From NCBI RefSeq assembly GCF_003481985.1, contig NZ_QUMD01000002.1, positions 257,590 through 321,589 of the forward strand: a DNA stretch of 64,000 nt, given 5' to 3'. This DNA comes from Clostridium sp. OF09-36 (GTDB lineage: Bacteria > Bacillota > Clostridia > Lachnospirales > Lachnospiraceae). The notes beneath the pieces are model-generated. The model saw only the letters and a list, made by a program, of their open reading frames with translations, was not told the DNA's origin and did not search any database. Shown here one piece after another: positions 18,582 through 28,197 of the stretch. The number at the start of each line of letters is the position of its first letter. Position 1 is the first letter of the stretch. A program made the position numbers and the translations under genes.

Positions 18582-18719
18582 TTATTTCATGACCGGAATA
18601 TGGTACTTTACCTTCCGGTAAATTTTCCAGCCGAGTACACCAGGAATTCCAATGACCATAGCCAGTGTCGATACGCCTCCGATGATTGCATAAATAATCA
18701 GGATCAATAATGTGAACAT
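18582..18719 (-). CDS. Small single-pass membrane protein
   Basis: A 45-residue protein starting MFTLLILIIYAIIGGVSTLAM, one membrane helix, then a basic tail WKIYRKVKYHIP. AGGGG lies eight bases upstream of the ATG at 18719; an ATG six bases earlier is closer to that site. It follows the NSS symporter gene on the same strand, beyond a terminator. Small partner subunits are known for some NSS transporters (MetS with MetP), so it may be an accessory subunit; this is inference from position and shape. Confidence 0.5.
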   Translation of the reverse strand: MFTLLILIIYAIIGGVSTLAMVIGIPGVLGWKIYRKVKYHIPVMK

Positions 18720-18744
18720 TCCCATATCCCCTTTCTTTTTTATC

Positions 18745-18775
18745 GTTACTGTTCACGCTTTGCGCAAACAGCAAC
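18745..18775. repeat. Short dispersed palindrome (family A), copy 2
   Basis: GTTACTGTTCACGC followed by TTTGCGCAAACAGCAAC: outer arms GTT-CTGTT and AACAG-AAC around the same core as the copies near 21, 41471 and 63273. Confidence 0.55.
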
Positions 18776-18980
18776 ATTTTATCTCCTCTGGTATTTTATT
18801 CAGAGATGAGACAAATGGGAATAGGTTTTCATGACCCTTAACAGGTTCTGTATGACTTGATAACAGTTTCTTTATAACACCGCAATTTTCTTTTGCGTTT
18901 TCCTAACTTTTCTGCAGTTTCCAGACAGAATCAGCAGACACGCCACCTGCACCTCTCCAATATGCAATGCAATGAAAAAA

Positions 18981-19022
18981 ATCCCCGCTGCCATGCATGC
19001 ACGCGCACACAGCAACGGGGAT
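18981..19022 (-). terminator. Rho-independent terminator of the NSS symporter gene
   Basis: Stem ATCCCCG/CGGGGAT followed on the minus strand by a T-run (GGGGATTTTTTTCATT), 23 bases past the stop codon. Confidence 0.8.
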
Positions 19023-19044
19023 TCTAAATTCAATTACATAGAAA

Positions 19045-20417
19045 TTACATTGAGATCCACCCAAACGCATTGGCCACGGAGCTGATCAGGATAATGACTG
19101 CAAATACCGGGCACAGGTACTGCACCATGATGTTGAAGACCTGCTTTCTGTGGAATTTGCCTTCCCCATGGAGCACCTCTTCTTCGATCCGTTTGATTCC
19201 AATGACTCTGGACACAAGAAGACAGGTTGCGATTGCTGCGATCGGCATCATAACCGAGTTGGTCAGGAAATCAAAGAAATCCAGAAACTGCATACCTATG
19301 ATGGTTACATTTGCTAACGGACCGTATCCCAGGCAGGAAAGTGTTCCAAGTACCAGCATAATGCCGCCGATCATGACCGTAGCCTTTTTCCGGCTCCAGC
19401 CAAGCTCGTCCTCAAAAGTAGACACTGCACTCTCCGTCAGCGCGATAGAACTGGTAACTGCCGCAAAGAGTACCAACAGGAAGAATAAGACGCCTGCAAT
19501 ACTTCCAAAGCCCATGCTTGCGAATACTTTCGGAATGGTGATGAACATCAGCGCCGGTCCTGCCTGCAGAGTATCCGGATCACCGCCGGTAAATGCGAAC
19601 ACCGCCGGAATGATCATCAGTCCTGCCATAATGGCAATCGCGGTATCAAATACCTCTACATTTCCGGTGGATGCTTCAATCGAAACATCGCGCTTCATAT
19701 AAGAACCAAACGTGATCAGGATTCCCATGGCAATGGACAGGGAATAGAACATCTGTCCCATGGCTGTCACCACGGTCATCCAGGAAAAGTTTTCCACGTT
19801 CGGCACCAGGAAATATTTGATTCCCGCGCCTGCCCCGGCCGGGTCATGGAATAACCTGCAATGATGATGGAGAGCACGATCAGGATCGGCATCATAAACT
19901 TAGATACACGTTCAATCCCGTTTCTCACACCCGCATAGATAATAAACAGGGTGAAAAATGCAAATGCGATAAAACAGATTTCGGTTGCTGCCCCATTCGA
20001 AATAAATGCGGAAAAATTACCATTCTCCGCAAGCTGCGCACCCTGCCCGGTCAGATAGCCAAACAGATACCGGATAACCCAGCCGCCGATGACAGAATAA
20101 TACGGCACGATCAGAATCGGAATGATTGCATTGATCCAACCGCCCAAGGAAAACCAGCCAGACTTTCCGAACGTATGGTATGCACCAACCGGACTCTTTT
20201 TCGTCATGCGGCCGATGGATGTCTCTGCCACGATCATGGTGTAGCCAAAGGTTAATGCCAGCAGAATGTAGATCAGCAGAAAGATGCCGCCGCCATATTT
20301 TGCTGCCAGATACGGGAAACGCCAGATGTTTCCCAGTCCTACCGAAGCGCCTGCCGCAGAAAGCACGAAACCGAGCTTTCCGGAGAAGCTGCTTCGCTTC
20401 GTATGTTTTTTGCTCAT
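19045..20417 (-). CDS. Neurotransmitter:sodium symporter (NSS) family transporter (one frameshift)
   Basis: LeuT-fold sodium-coupled amino-acid or related solute importer of about 457 residues and 11-12 membrane helices. The N-terminal family signature GASVGLGNIWRFPYLAAKYGG (helix 1 with the Na site) is intact. The first frame runs to 19776 and the second from about 19860 to 19045; adding one G to a GGGG run near 19845 restores GYSMTRPGAGAGIKYFLVPN. I chose the start MSKKHTKR, with AGGAG 11 bases upstream. Substrate unknown; Clostridial members often take up aromatic or branched amino acids. Confidence 0.88.
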
Positions 20418-20478
20418 AAGATAATAAACTCCTTTAATTAATAAACTATAAGCGGATATTTGGAAATTATACCACAAG

Positions 20479-20505
20479 AAAACCCCTGCATCAAGCAGGG
20501 GTTTT
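20479..20505 (-). terminator. Rho-independent terminator after the ECF operon
   Basis: Perfect stem AAAACCCCTGC/GCAGGGGTTTT, 47 bases past the ecfA stop on the minus strand and just ahead of the NSS gene. Confidence 0.85.
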
Positions 20506-20551
20506 GAAAATATCGCTTTCATTTCTTAAGTGCTCATTTGTTAAAGAAGGA

Positions 20552-22249
20552 TTATTTCTGGTCTTTCAGGATTTCTCCCACGGTCAAGTAACTCTTCTCA
20601 TATCCAAGCGCCTCGCAAAGCTGCATCACATACGGCTTTTGCAAACGGGCCTTCTGAAGTGCTTCTTCCTGAGCAAACACCTCTTTTGCGGTTCCGTCGG
20701 CCAGCACCTGTCCGTGTGCCATGATGATGACGCGCTCGAAGTTTTCTGCCACAAAATCCATGTCATGGAGAATGGCGATGACCAGCTTTCCGCGTTCTGC
20801 CAGGCTCCGAATGATGCCGCCGATGATCTGTCTGCCCTTCCAGTCCTGAGCGATGGTCGGCTCATCTAAGATCAGCACATCGGTATCCATGGCGAGGACG
20901 GAGGCAATCGCCGTCATCTTCCGCTCGTAAAGCTCCAGATCATACGGGTTCTCCTTCTCTTTTCCTTTTAGTCCGGTCAGTTCCAGTGCCCGCTCTGCTT
21001 CTTTTTTCGCACGCTCCGGGTCCATGCCGATATTTAACGGGCCAAACAGGATCTCATCCATCACGTTGTATTTAAAAATCTGGTCATCCGGGTTCTGGAA
21101 GACATATCCGACATTGCCAGCCAGCATAGCCACGGTCTTGCCGGAAATATCTTCCCCATGGAAATAAATGCTTCCGGAGACCGGCTTTAACAAGCCCTTT
21201 AAAAGTTTCACCAGTGTGGTTTTTCCGGCGCCGTTCTGACCGATGATGGCAGTCGGACGCTTGTCCAGTTTCATATTCAGTGCTTTGATGACCGGAACGT
21301 CGGCCAGGTAGGAGAAATCGAGGTTTTCGATACAAAACTGCTCTGTTTCCACATTTCCGACTTTTTCCACGCTTTTTCCATCTTCCGCATTCCCGGCGTT
21401 CCCTACGCTTCCGTGCTTCGCTTTCAGCACCCCGGCAGCCTCTTCCACCGTCACCGGATAGGTTCCATCCGGCAGTGTCACCTGCTCGGCTTTGCAGATG
21501 CGGGTAAATGCCGGTGCCAGGATTCCGTACTCTTCCAGGTTTTTCAGGGAGAATACTTTCTGCGGCGTGTCAAATGCAATCTGCTTTCCCTTGTGAAGCA
21601 GTAAGATCCGGTCACAGTAAGCTGCCATTTTCTCAATCTTCTGTTCGATCATCAAAATGGTGATGCCGGAGTTCGTCAGCTTTTCAACTGCCTGGAAGAC
21701 CTCATCGCTTCCCTGTGGGTCCAGCTGCGAGGTCGGCTCATCTAAGATCATGACATCCGGCCGCATGACCAGCACACTGGCGATGGCGACACGCTGCATC
21801 TGACCGCCGGAAAGATCGAACGGATTGCGGTCCCGGTACTGCCAGATATCCAGAAGCTTTAAGGCCTCCTCGACCCGCTTTTTCATTTCTTCGGCCGGAA
21901 CGCCAAGGTTCTGCATACCGAATGCCACTTCTTCGTAAACATTGTCTTTCGCGCCGGACAGCTGGTTAAACGGGTTCTGGAATACCAGCCCCACATGGCC
22001 GCAAAGCTGTGCCACCGGAGTTTTTCCGGCTTCGAGCCCATCCACCATGATCTTGCCGCCGTAGGCGCCCTTATAAAACTGCGGAACCAGCCCCATAATT
22101 GCCTGGCTCAGCGTACTTTTTCCGGCTCCGTTTTCCCCGATGATGCCGATGAACTCGCCCTTTTCCACCGAAAAGTCAACGCCATCGAGCGCAAGCTCCT
22201 TTGTGTGGGGATAACGGTAACGTAATTTTTCAACGGTTATCACAGACAT
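20552..22249 (-). CDS. ecfA: ECF transporter ATPase, two fused ABC domains
   Basis: Energises an energy-coupling factor importer. Two ABC domains lie in one 565-residue chain. Domain 1 (about 1-250) has Walker A GENGAGKST, signature LSGGQMQR and Walker B VMILDEPTSQLD. Domain 2 (about 310-560) has GQNGAGKTT and VLILDEPTIAQD, but its signature reads LELYERK instead of LSGGQ, so one ATP site is probably degenerate. A Gly/Asn/Val-rich linker (GNAGNAEDG) joins them. The start MSVITVEKL overlaps the ecfT stop. Last gene of the operon phosphorylase-S component-EcfT-EcfA. Confidence 0.92.
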   Translation of the reverse strand: MSVITVEKLRYRYPHTKELALDGVDFSVEKGEFIGIIGENGAGKSTLSQAIMGLVPQFYKGAYGGKIMVDGLEAGKTPVAQLCGHVGLVFQNPFNQLSGAKDNVYEEVAFGMQNLGVPAEEMKKRVEEALKLLDIWQYRDRNPFDLSGGQMQRVAIASVLVMRPDVMILDEPTSQLDPQGSDEVFQAVEKLTNSGITILMIEQKIEKMAAYCDRILLLHKGKQIAFDTPQKVFSLKNLEEYGILAPAFTRICKAEQVTLPDGTYPVTVEEAAGVLKAKHGSVGNAGNAEDGKSVEKVGNVETEQFCIENLDFSYLADVPVIKALNMKLDKRPTAIIGQNGAGKTTLVKLLKGLLKPVSGSIYFHGEDISGKTVAMLAGNVGYVFQNPDDQIFKYNVMDEILFGPLNIGMDPERAKKEAERALELTGLKGKEKENPYDLELYERKMTAIASVLAMDTDVLILDEPTIAQDWKGRQIIGGIIRSLAERGKLVIAILHDMDFVAENFERVIIMAHGQVLADGTAKEVFAQEEALQKARLQKPYVMQLCEALGYEKSYLTVGEILKDQK

Positions 22250-23013
22250 CCTACGATCCTCCATACCACAGCCGCCAGAATGCAGAGTCCGAGCAAAATT
22301 GTGACCGCACGGTCACCCTTATGCGGGGTTCGCTCTGCCAGCCAGGTTTTCTTCTTACCAGCGCCAAATCCGCGCACCTCCAGGGCAATGGCACGCTCTC
22401 TGGTATTGATCAGGGAGCTCATGACCACCGGAGAGATCAGCGGAAGAAATGCCCTGGCACGGGTTCTTAAGTTTCCTTCGGTCTCGAGTCCGCGGCTCCG
22501 CTGGGCATCCATGATCGTGTTCATGGTTCCCATCATCTGCGGGATGATCTGGAATACCGAAGTAACGATATAGCCAAACCGCGGGGAAAATCCGCGCTTT
22601 TCCAGTTCATCCACAAATTCGGACGGTTTGGTGGAAAGAACGAATACCGCGAAGGAAAGCAGCATGTTTAAGATATTAAGACCAATACGGAGGGCATACA
22701 ACATGCCCTCCCGGTAAAACTTCAAACCGCCGATCTGAAACAAGACGTTTTCATTTTTCTGGTTAAACAATCCGTGGATCAGGAAAATGGTCAGCAGGAT
22801 CGTAAAGGAAAACGCGATCAGCGGAACGGTCTTTTTTAAGATTTTTCCACTCGCCAGCACCAAGAGACTGACTGCGATAAACACGCCGAACATCCACAGC
22901 CGCCCGGAAATCAGCGGAATGCTGATCGCCGCGGCAATGTACATTAATTTGGTGAAGGGATGCACCTTTGTCAGGTAGGTCCCGTTATCTACAAAAAGAC
23001 TGATACTTTTCAT
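22240..23013 (-). CDS. ecfT: ECF transporter transmembrane coupling subunit EcfT
   Basis: A 257-residue CbiQ/EcfT family protein: an N-terminal start KSISLFVDNGTYLTKVHP, four to five membrane helices, and the two cytoplasmic coupling-helix signatures near DAQRSRGLE and ERAIALEVRGFG (Ala-Arg-Gly type). It links the S component to the ATPase. It overlaps ecfA by ten bases, so translation is coupled. Confidence 0.92.
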   Translation of the reverse strand: MKSISLFVDNGTYLTKVHPFTKLMYIAAAISIPLISGRLWMFGVFIAVSLLVLASGKILKKTVPLIAFSFTILLTIFLIHGLFNQKNENVLFQIGGLKFYREGMLYALRIGLNILNMLLSFAVFVLSTKPSEFVDELEKRGFSPRFGYIVTSVFQIIPQMMGTMNTIMDAQRSRGLETEGNLRTRARAFLPLISPVVMSSLINTRERAIALEVRGFGAGKKKTWLAERTPHKGDRAVTILLGLCILAAVVWRIVGCL

Positions 23014-23079
23014 GTTTTATTTCCCAGCCTCTGCCCTGTCTCAAGGCAGAAGCATTTCCTTATTCTAAGTTCGTAACTC

Positions 23080-23113
23080 GTAACTGTTTCAGTACCTTCC
23101 CAGTCACCTAAGT
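23080..23113. repeat. Partial copy of palindromic element family D
   Basis: GTTCGTAACT followed by CGTAACTGTTTCAGTACC and a CAGTCAC end, matching the left end of the element at 4182-4213 but with a small internal duplication. The right half is absent. Confidence 0.5.
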
Positions 23114-23133
23114 TCAATAAAACGGTTTCGCAC

Positions 23134-23736
23134 TTAATCCAGGGTTTCAATCTCGGAGTTTGCCTCATACAGTGTGGTCAGCTTGTTCGGCAGTCCCTTT
23201 AAGATAAAGAAGACCACGATCAGGGTGATGAGCTTATCCGGCACATCGACCACAACCTCATCTAACAGGGAGCCTAAAAATACCGGCATGGATGCTGCCT
23301 GGGTTGCTGCAAATACCGCATCGCCCCATACATTTCCTGTGGTGCCGCCCCAGAATAAAACATTTAACGGGGTGGAAATCACAACTGCGGTAAGTCCGGC
23401 TACGCATGCTGTTAAGATTGCCTTCGGGAAGGACTTCATAAATCCAAGACGTGCCATAATACCAACGGCCGCGCCAATGCCAAGGCTGGTCAGCGCATAA
23501 ATTAAGGTAATGTTATCACCTGCTGAAAAGCCGTAGATCAGGTTGTTGGCTGCTCCGCAGATCGCGCCGATGATCGGGCCTCCCAGGCAGCCGCCAATGC
23601 AGGTTCCGATGGAATCCAGCCACAGCGGAAGCTTTAACACACTTGCAAACAGTTTTCCAAGATAGTTGATACCGATGCAGGCCGGGATCAGCACGATCAC
23701 TGCCGCGTCAAATTTTGTTTTAAATAAATTGTTCAT
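23134..23736 (-). CDS. ECF transporter substrate-binding (S) component
   Basis: A 200-residue protein with about six membrane helices and the S-component start FDAAVIVLIPACIGINYLG, followed by GGCLGGPIIGAICGAANNLIYG. It confers substrate choice on the EcfT-EcfA module downstream. The adjoining upstream phosphorylase suggests a nucleoside substrate; other S components bind vitamins, so this remains inference. Ribosome site AAAGGGTG. It lies 120 bases from ecfT; the gap holds a family D repeat. Confidence 0.85.
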   Translation of the reverse strand: MNNLFKTKFDAAVIVLIPACIGINYLGKLFASVLKLPLWLDSIGTCIGGCLGGPIIGAICGAANNLIYGFSAGDNITLIYALTSLGIGAAVGIMARLGFMKSFPKAILTACVAGLTAVVISTPLNVLFWGGTTGNVWGDAVFAATQAASMPVFLGSLLDEVVVDVPDKLITLIVVFFILKGLPNKLTTLYEANSEIETLD

Positions 23737-23813
23737 AACTCACACACCCTTTCCCTTCTTTGTTCCGTTTTCCGGAACGATATGTTTTGTTTCATTGCCG
23801 GCTGGATCATCCA

Positions 23814-23895
23814 GGATTCCGTTTTGGCATATTGCTCACTGGATGGTCCGGGATTCCGTTTTGGCATATTGCTCACCGGATGGTCCGGGATTCGT
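23814..23895. repeat. 37-bp tandem repeat, about 2.2 copies
   Basis: Units starting GGATTCCGTTTTGGC at 23814 and 23851 and a partial unit at 23888 are spaced exactly 37 bases. Each contains TTTTGGCATATTGCTCAC and GGATGGTCCGGGATT. It lies between the nucleoside phosphorylase and the S component. Confidence 0.8.
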
Positions 23896-23916
23896 TTTTG
23901 CCAGTTGCGTTTCCTG

Positions 23917-24705
23917 TCAGGCGTCCAGCTTTGCCAATGCCGCAAATGCCGTCAGGATCTCATGCTCCTCGCCCTGTGCCGTCAATGTCTCGCCGTCCAC
24001 ATAGCGGCCAATGTTTTCTGCCACATTGCCCTTGCAGGCTGCCACGACATTTAAAATAGAAGCCGTCTTCATTCCACGGATCCGGCCGACTACAAAAAGT
24101 GCTGCCGTCTCCATGTCCGATGCCATGACTCCTTTTTTCGCCCAGTCCGCATAGATAGCCGGATTGTCATCGCGATACAAACAGTCGTGACTTCTGGCAA
24201 TTCCCGTGTGGAACCGGTAACCAGCCTCGCTTGCGCTTTCCTCACAGGCAGTCAAAAGCCTGTGGTCAGCAACAGCCGGATAACTGAGCGGCGCATAGCC
24301 AAGGGACGTTCCCTCATCGCGCACAGCGGCTTCGACCATAACCAGGTCGCCGACTCCTGCTTCTGGCTGAAGTGCACCACAACTTCCAATACGGATTGCC
24401 GCCGTCACCCCAATCTTTCGCAGTTCTTCCACCGCGATCGCCATGGAAGGTCCTCCCATGCCGGTAGACATGACCAGAACCGGAACCCCATTCCAGAAAC
24501 CGCTGTAACTTTTGTACTCCCGGTTCCATGCAAGCAGCTTTGCATCCTTCAGATACCCTGCTGCCCGCTCAGCCCTTGCCGGATCACCCGGAAGCACGGC
24601 ATAGCGGATTCCCAGATTTTCCGGAAGCTGGATATGCGGCATCTTCGCAGTCGGAACATCCAGCACTTTACTGGAATGTGTCTGCTGATTTTCTTCCAAT
24701 TTCAT
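23917..24705 (-). CDS. Nucleoside phosphorylase (uridine/purine type)
   Basis: PNP/UDP family I phosphorylase of 262 residues. Visible are the phosphate site YAVLPGDPARAERAA, the RIGSCGALQPEAGVGDLV loop and the ribose/base site ASDMETAALFVVGR (Met-Glu binding ribose hydroxyl). It cleaves nucleosides with phosphate to base and ribose-1-phosphate. The operon with an ECF importer implies salvage of imported nucleosides. Base preference (uridine or purine) cannot be fixed from motifs alone. First gene of the operon, behind a clear promoter. Confidence 0.9.
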   Translation of the reverse strand: MKLEENQQTHSSKVLDVPTAKMPHIQLPENLGIRYAVLPGDPARAERAAGYLKDAKLLAWNREYKSYSGFWNGVPVLVMSTGMGGPSMAIAVEELRKIGVTAAIRIGSCGALQPEAGVGDLVMVEAAVRDEGTSLGYAPLSYPAVADHRLLTACEESASEAGYRFHTGIARSHDCLYRDDNPAIYADWAKKGVMASDMETAALFVVGRIRGMKTASILNVVAACKGNVAENIGRYVDGETLTAQGEEHEILTAFAALAKLDA

Positions 24706-24758
24706 ACCCTCCCTTCAAAATGTATACTCAATTGCGAATTTAACAACAATTTATGATA

Positions 24759-24787
24759 AAGATAGCATTAACTTTAGGTAAAGTCAA
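24759..24787 (-). promoter_or_regulatory. SigmaA-type promoter of the nucleoside/ECF operon
   Basis: TTGACT, 17-base spacer, TATCTT, on the minus strand about 55 bases ahead of the phosphorylase start. Confidence 0.7.
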
Positions 24788-24841
24788 TGAAAAGCGCGTA
24801 ATCAGAGCTCTATTTGTTAATTAAATAACAAGCAGTTGGAC

Positions 24842-24870
24842 TTGAGTTTTTTCTGTGTTAAAACTATACT
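24842..24870 (+). promoter_or_regulatory. SigmaA-type promoter of the isochorismatase-like gene
   Basis: TTGAGT, 17-base spacer, TATACT; the ATG follows 33 bases later after TTAGGAGGG. Confidence 0.7.
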
Positions 24871-24903
24871 GTGTTTTATATTTTAGTTAGGAGGGAATTT
24901 CAT

Positions 24904-25473
24904 ATGAAGCAATCCGAATCGAAAAACCAGGATCTGTTTCTGGTCATTGATATGCAAAATGTTTACACCAAAGGGCAGGAATGGGCCTGCGAAGGCATAG
25001 AAGCTGCTTCCGCTTCCATCCAGCGCATTTTAAAAAGTAATGCTCCAGAGAAAGTCATCTTCACCGAATATCTGGCACCGGAGCACCCAGAGGGTGTCTG
25101 GACCGAATACAACCGGGTCAATGCTTCTATCAATGCCAACCCATGGCTGAATGAGATGATGCCGGAATTTCTTCCATGGACCAAAATCTGGCCGGTTTAC
25201 AAAAAGGATGTCTACTCTTCCTTTGCCATTCCAGAGGTTGTGGCTGCTGCAAGAAAAGCCAGCCGGATCATTATTTCCGGCGTGGTAGCTGAATGCTGCG
25301 TGCTCTCCACCGTATTTGCTGCCATCGATGCCGGATGTAAGGTCATCTACCTGACCGATGCCGTTGCCGGACTCACCGGGGACTCCAAAAAGGAAACTGA
25401 AAAAATCGTCTCTTACTTTGCGCCGCTCCATACCGAATGCATGACAACGGACGAATATCTGAAACAACAGTAA
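24904..25473 (+). CDS. Isochorismatase-family cysteine hydrolase
   Basis: A 189-residue hydrolase of the isochorismatase/nicotinamidase superfamily. The catalytic triad is visible as Asp in LVIDMQNVY, Lys in VYKKDVYSSF and Cys in VAECCVLSTVF, with the preceding cis-peptide SGVVAE. The start at 24904 has AGGAGG ten bases upstream; the upstream ATG at 24871 overlaps the promoter. Substrates of the family include nicotinamide, isochorismate and ureidoacrylate; none is indicated by context. It heads a plus-strand group with the next two genes. Confidence 0.9.
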   Translation: MKQSESKNQDLFLVIDMQNVYTKGQEWACEGIEAASASIQRILKSNAPEKVIFTEYLAPEHPEGVWTEYNRVNASINANPWLNEMMPEFLPWTKIWPVYKKDVYSSFAIPEVVAAARKASRIIISGVVAECCVLSTVFAAIDAGCKVIYLTDAVAGLTGDSKKETEKIVSYFAPLHTECMTTDEYLKQQ

Positions 25474-25505
25474 TCCGTTTTTGATGAAAGAAAGGAAGTA
25501 TCTCC

Positions 25506-27241
25506 ATGACACAATCTCTTCGCATCCGGGTGGAAAATATTTGTATTCTGATCTTAGGCTTTTTATCACTCGGAATGTTCGCCTTAAGCTTTTTTCATCA
25601 CCTGCCAGCCGAAGCCGCGCTGTTAGTTTCCACAGAAATGGACTGGATGGTCCAGCGTGCCTCCTCTGTCGTACTGTTCTTCCTCTGCATGCAGCTCTGG
25701 AAACGGAAGCATGCCGCACGGTTCATTACCCAGGCACTTCTGCTGCTGGATTTTGTAAGTAACATTCCCCATGTTCCAGACCTGTTTTCCCTTGCGTGCA
25801 TGGCATCTGACGTGATCCTGTTTCTGGTCTTTTTCTGGTTCCGCTCCGACTTCTGCTGTCCGGCTTCCAAAACCAACCGGAAACGCGGGCTTTTTATCAT
25901 GCTCCTCAGTCTGGTCGGAGTCACTGCCAACGCAGTCATCAGCTACCATTATTTAACTCCCATTCTCGGCGGCGGGCGGCATACACTGCTCGACAGCTTT
26001 GAAGAAAGCCTCGATATTCTTCTCGGAAACGGTGCCTCCATTCCGGTTTCCCATGGCGCCCACATGCTGGAGCTTGTGATGTTCTGGTTTAGCTGGGCCT
26101 GCATTCTGGCCGCCCTGCTTTATGCAGTCCGCCCATGGCTTACCCCATCCACCCGGCGTGAATCGGATCTGCAGCACGCCCGCACTCTGCTTAATCTCTA
26201 CAGCCAGAACAGCTGCTCCTATCTCGCCTTGGAGGACGATAAACAGCTTTACTTTGGACGCAATGTAGATGGTGTCATTCCCTACGGAGTTGCCGGCGAT
26301 ACCATCATTGTCAACGGCGATCCGGTCTGCGCAGACCCGGACTTTCCGGCACTGCTTGCCGAGTTTAAGGAATTCTGTGAAAAAAGCGCCCACAAGCTTT
26401 TCTTTCTAAGTGTCACCGGTCACTTTCTCGAAGATATAAGCGTCAGGGCTTTGGCTATGTAAAATGCGGCGAAGAAGCACGGTTTTCCCTTGAAGATTAT
26501 GAGATCAGCGGCAAAAAGGGGGCAAAAATGCGCATGAATATCAACCATGCGAAAAAAGCCGGTGTCACGGTTTTGGAATACCGTCCGCTCGAGCAGCGAA
26601 ACAAGGAAATCGAAGATGCCTTCGATCGTGTGACCAATGAATGGCTCGGGCAGAAAAAAAGCTCGCTTCTTGCCTTTACCATGGGAAAAGCCGGACTGGA
26701 TAACCCGATGGATAAACGCTATTTCTACGCAACTGACGCGGACGGAAAGATTGTTGCCTTCATCGCCTTTGTCCCGTTTCTCGGCAAAGATGGCTACATG
26801 GCCGATGTCACCCGGCACGGAAACGGCGCTCCAAGCGGTGTCATGGAAACCATCATCTACGAAGCTTTCCAGACCTTCCGCGTAGAAGGCATCCACTACG
26901 GAAGTCTCGGTGTTGCTCCACTCGCCGGACTCGATGATGAAAAAGCCAGTCTGGTTGAACGGCTGCTGCGTTTCGTCTACAACAATCTGAACGACTGTTA
27001 CGGATTTAAGGATCTGTACCGGGCCAAAGAAAAATACAGCCCGACAGATTGGATACCGGCCTACTATATTTATCTGCCAAAGCACCCGACCCCGGATATG
27101 TTCTACGCAGTCGTAAAGATCCAGAACCCGAATGGGATCCGTGAAGGTGTTCAGTCTTTTTTAAAGGGGAAACTACATCATGAAGAGCATCCAAGAAACG
27201 ATCAACAAAAGCAGTCAGAAAATCAAAGAAAAAACAGCTGA
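25506..27241 (+). CDS. MprF-like membrane protein with DUF2156 aminoacyltransferase domain (one frameshift)
   Basis: The N-terminal half has about six membrane helices (ENICILILGFLSLGMF onwards). The C-terminal half is a DUF2156 / phosphatidylglycerol lysyltransferase-type GNAT domain (RMNINHAKKAGVTV, FVYNNLNDCYGFKDLYRAKEK). Members attach amino acids to phosphatidylglycerol or to peptides, changing surface charge and resistance to cationic peptides. The first frame stops at 26462. One extra C near 26432 (TTTCTCGAAG) restores RYKRQGFGYVKCGEEARF, so it is probably one intact gene. One more G in the GGGG run near 27170 would end it with TGA overlapping the next ATG, which would fit an operon. 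Confidence 0.8.
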
Positions 27242-28079
27242 CATTCTGCAGTCAGCCCCGCAAATCCCAGTACCTGCCGGGCTGCTGTCTGGAAAACACC
27301 GAAGATTTCGCTCCGACCGGGGATATTTTGAAACAAACGGAGCACGCCTTTATTATGAAATATCCGGAGCAGGACTTCCCATACTCCTGCTCCATGGCAA
27401 CCATCAGTCGCACCATGTGTTTCATTCCTATGCTTCCAAGCTTCAGAAATCCTATCAGGTCATTCTAATGGACAGCCGGGGACATGGGCATTCCCAGCTG
27501 CTTTGCAGCAAAGCAGGACACTCCGCAGTACGCAAAAAAGAATTCTTTACCATTCAGGACATGGCCCGCGACGCCGCCAGCTTGTTAGACCACCTTGGCA
27601 TCTCCAAAGTCATCCTCTTTGGATACAGCGACGGAGCCAACACTGCCTTGGAATTTGCAAGCCTTTATCCAGAACGTACGCTTGCAGTGATTTCCGCCAG
27701 CGGCAATGCCCTGCCGCATGGTCTGATATTTCCGGTGCGGCTTGGAACGCTGATGCTTGGCAGCGTTCTCACACTGGCTCAGAGGGTCCTTCCCAGCGGA
27801 AAACTCCATCAACAGCTCGGCAGCCAGCTGCAGATGAACACGCTTTTAACAGACTCCCCAAAGCTTTCCCCCGGCCGCCTTCAGAAAATTCAGGCTCCGG
27901 TCCTGCTTCTAGCCGGAACCCATGACCTCATCAAGACCTCCCATACGCAATGGATGGCAGAACAGATTCCGCATAGTCAGTTATGCCTGCTTACTGGCGG
28001 GACACATAACGTACTGTTTTCACAGGAACAGACCTGTCTGGGCAAGATCCTGTATTTTCTGAAGGAAAACAATCTGTGA
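27180..28079 (+). CDS. Alpha/beta hydrolase
   Basis: A 299-residue alpha/beta-hydrolase fold protein: oxyanion region LPILLLHGNHQSHH, nucleophile elbow LFGYSDGAN (Ser), acid in LLLAGTHDLIKT (Asp) and His in TGGTHNVLF. An amphipathic N-terminal lead of about 45 residues precedes the domain and no signal peptide is seen. Esterase or peptidase activity is likely; the substrate is unknown. The start follows AAAGGGG by 11 bases and overlaps the end of the MprF-like gene. Confidence 0.88.
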   Translation: MKSIQETINKSSQKIKEKTADILQSAPQIPVPAGLLSGKHRRFRSDRGYFETNGARLYYEISGAGLPILLLHGNHQSHHVFHSYASKLQKSYQVILMDSRGHGHSQLLCSKAGHSAVRKKEFFTIQDMARDAASLLDHLGISKVILFGYSDGANTALEFASLYPERTLAVISASGNALPHGLIFPVRLGTLMLGSVLTLAQRVLPSGKLHQQLGSQLQMNTLLTDSPKLSPGRLQKIQAPVLLLAGTHDLIKTSHTQWMAEQIPHSQLCLLTGGTHNVLFSQEQTCLGKILYFLKENNL

Positions 28080-28160
28080 AAAAACATAACAGCCGCAAAC
28101 AATCTCATAAAACTATGAAGTGCTGTAAATGCCACATCCGATGGAATGCACACAAAATAA

Positions 28161-28197
28161 GAGCTATCTGACTTTCTCGTCATCAGATAGCTCTTTT
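28161..28197 (+). terminator. Rho-independent terminator
   Basis: Stem GAGCTATCTGA/TCAGATAGCTC followed by TTTT, ending the plus-strand group at 24904-28079. Confidence 0.85.

Noticed and set aside
23814..23895. CRISPR array
   Set aside because: The 37-bp units are direct tandem copies without unique spacers, and no cas gene is near.
25030..25719. 229-residue minus-strand frame over the isochorismatase-like gene
   Set aside because: Shadow of a well supported plus-strand hydrolase and the start of the MprF-like gene.
26420..27085. 221-residue minus-strand frame over the DUF2156 domain
   Set aside because: Antisense of a conserved domain; no motif or start signal of its own.
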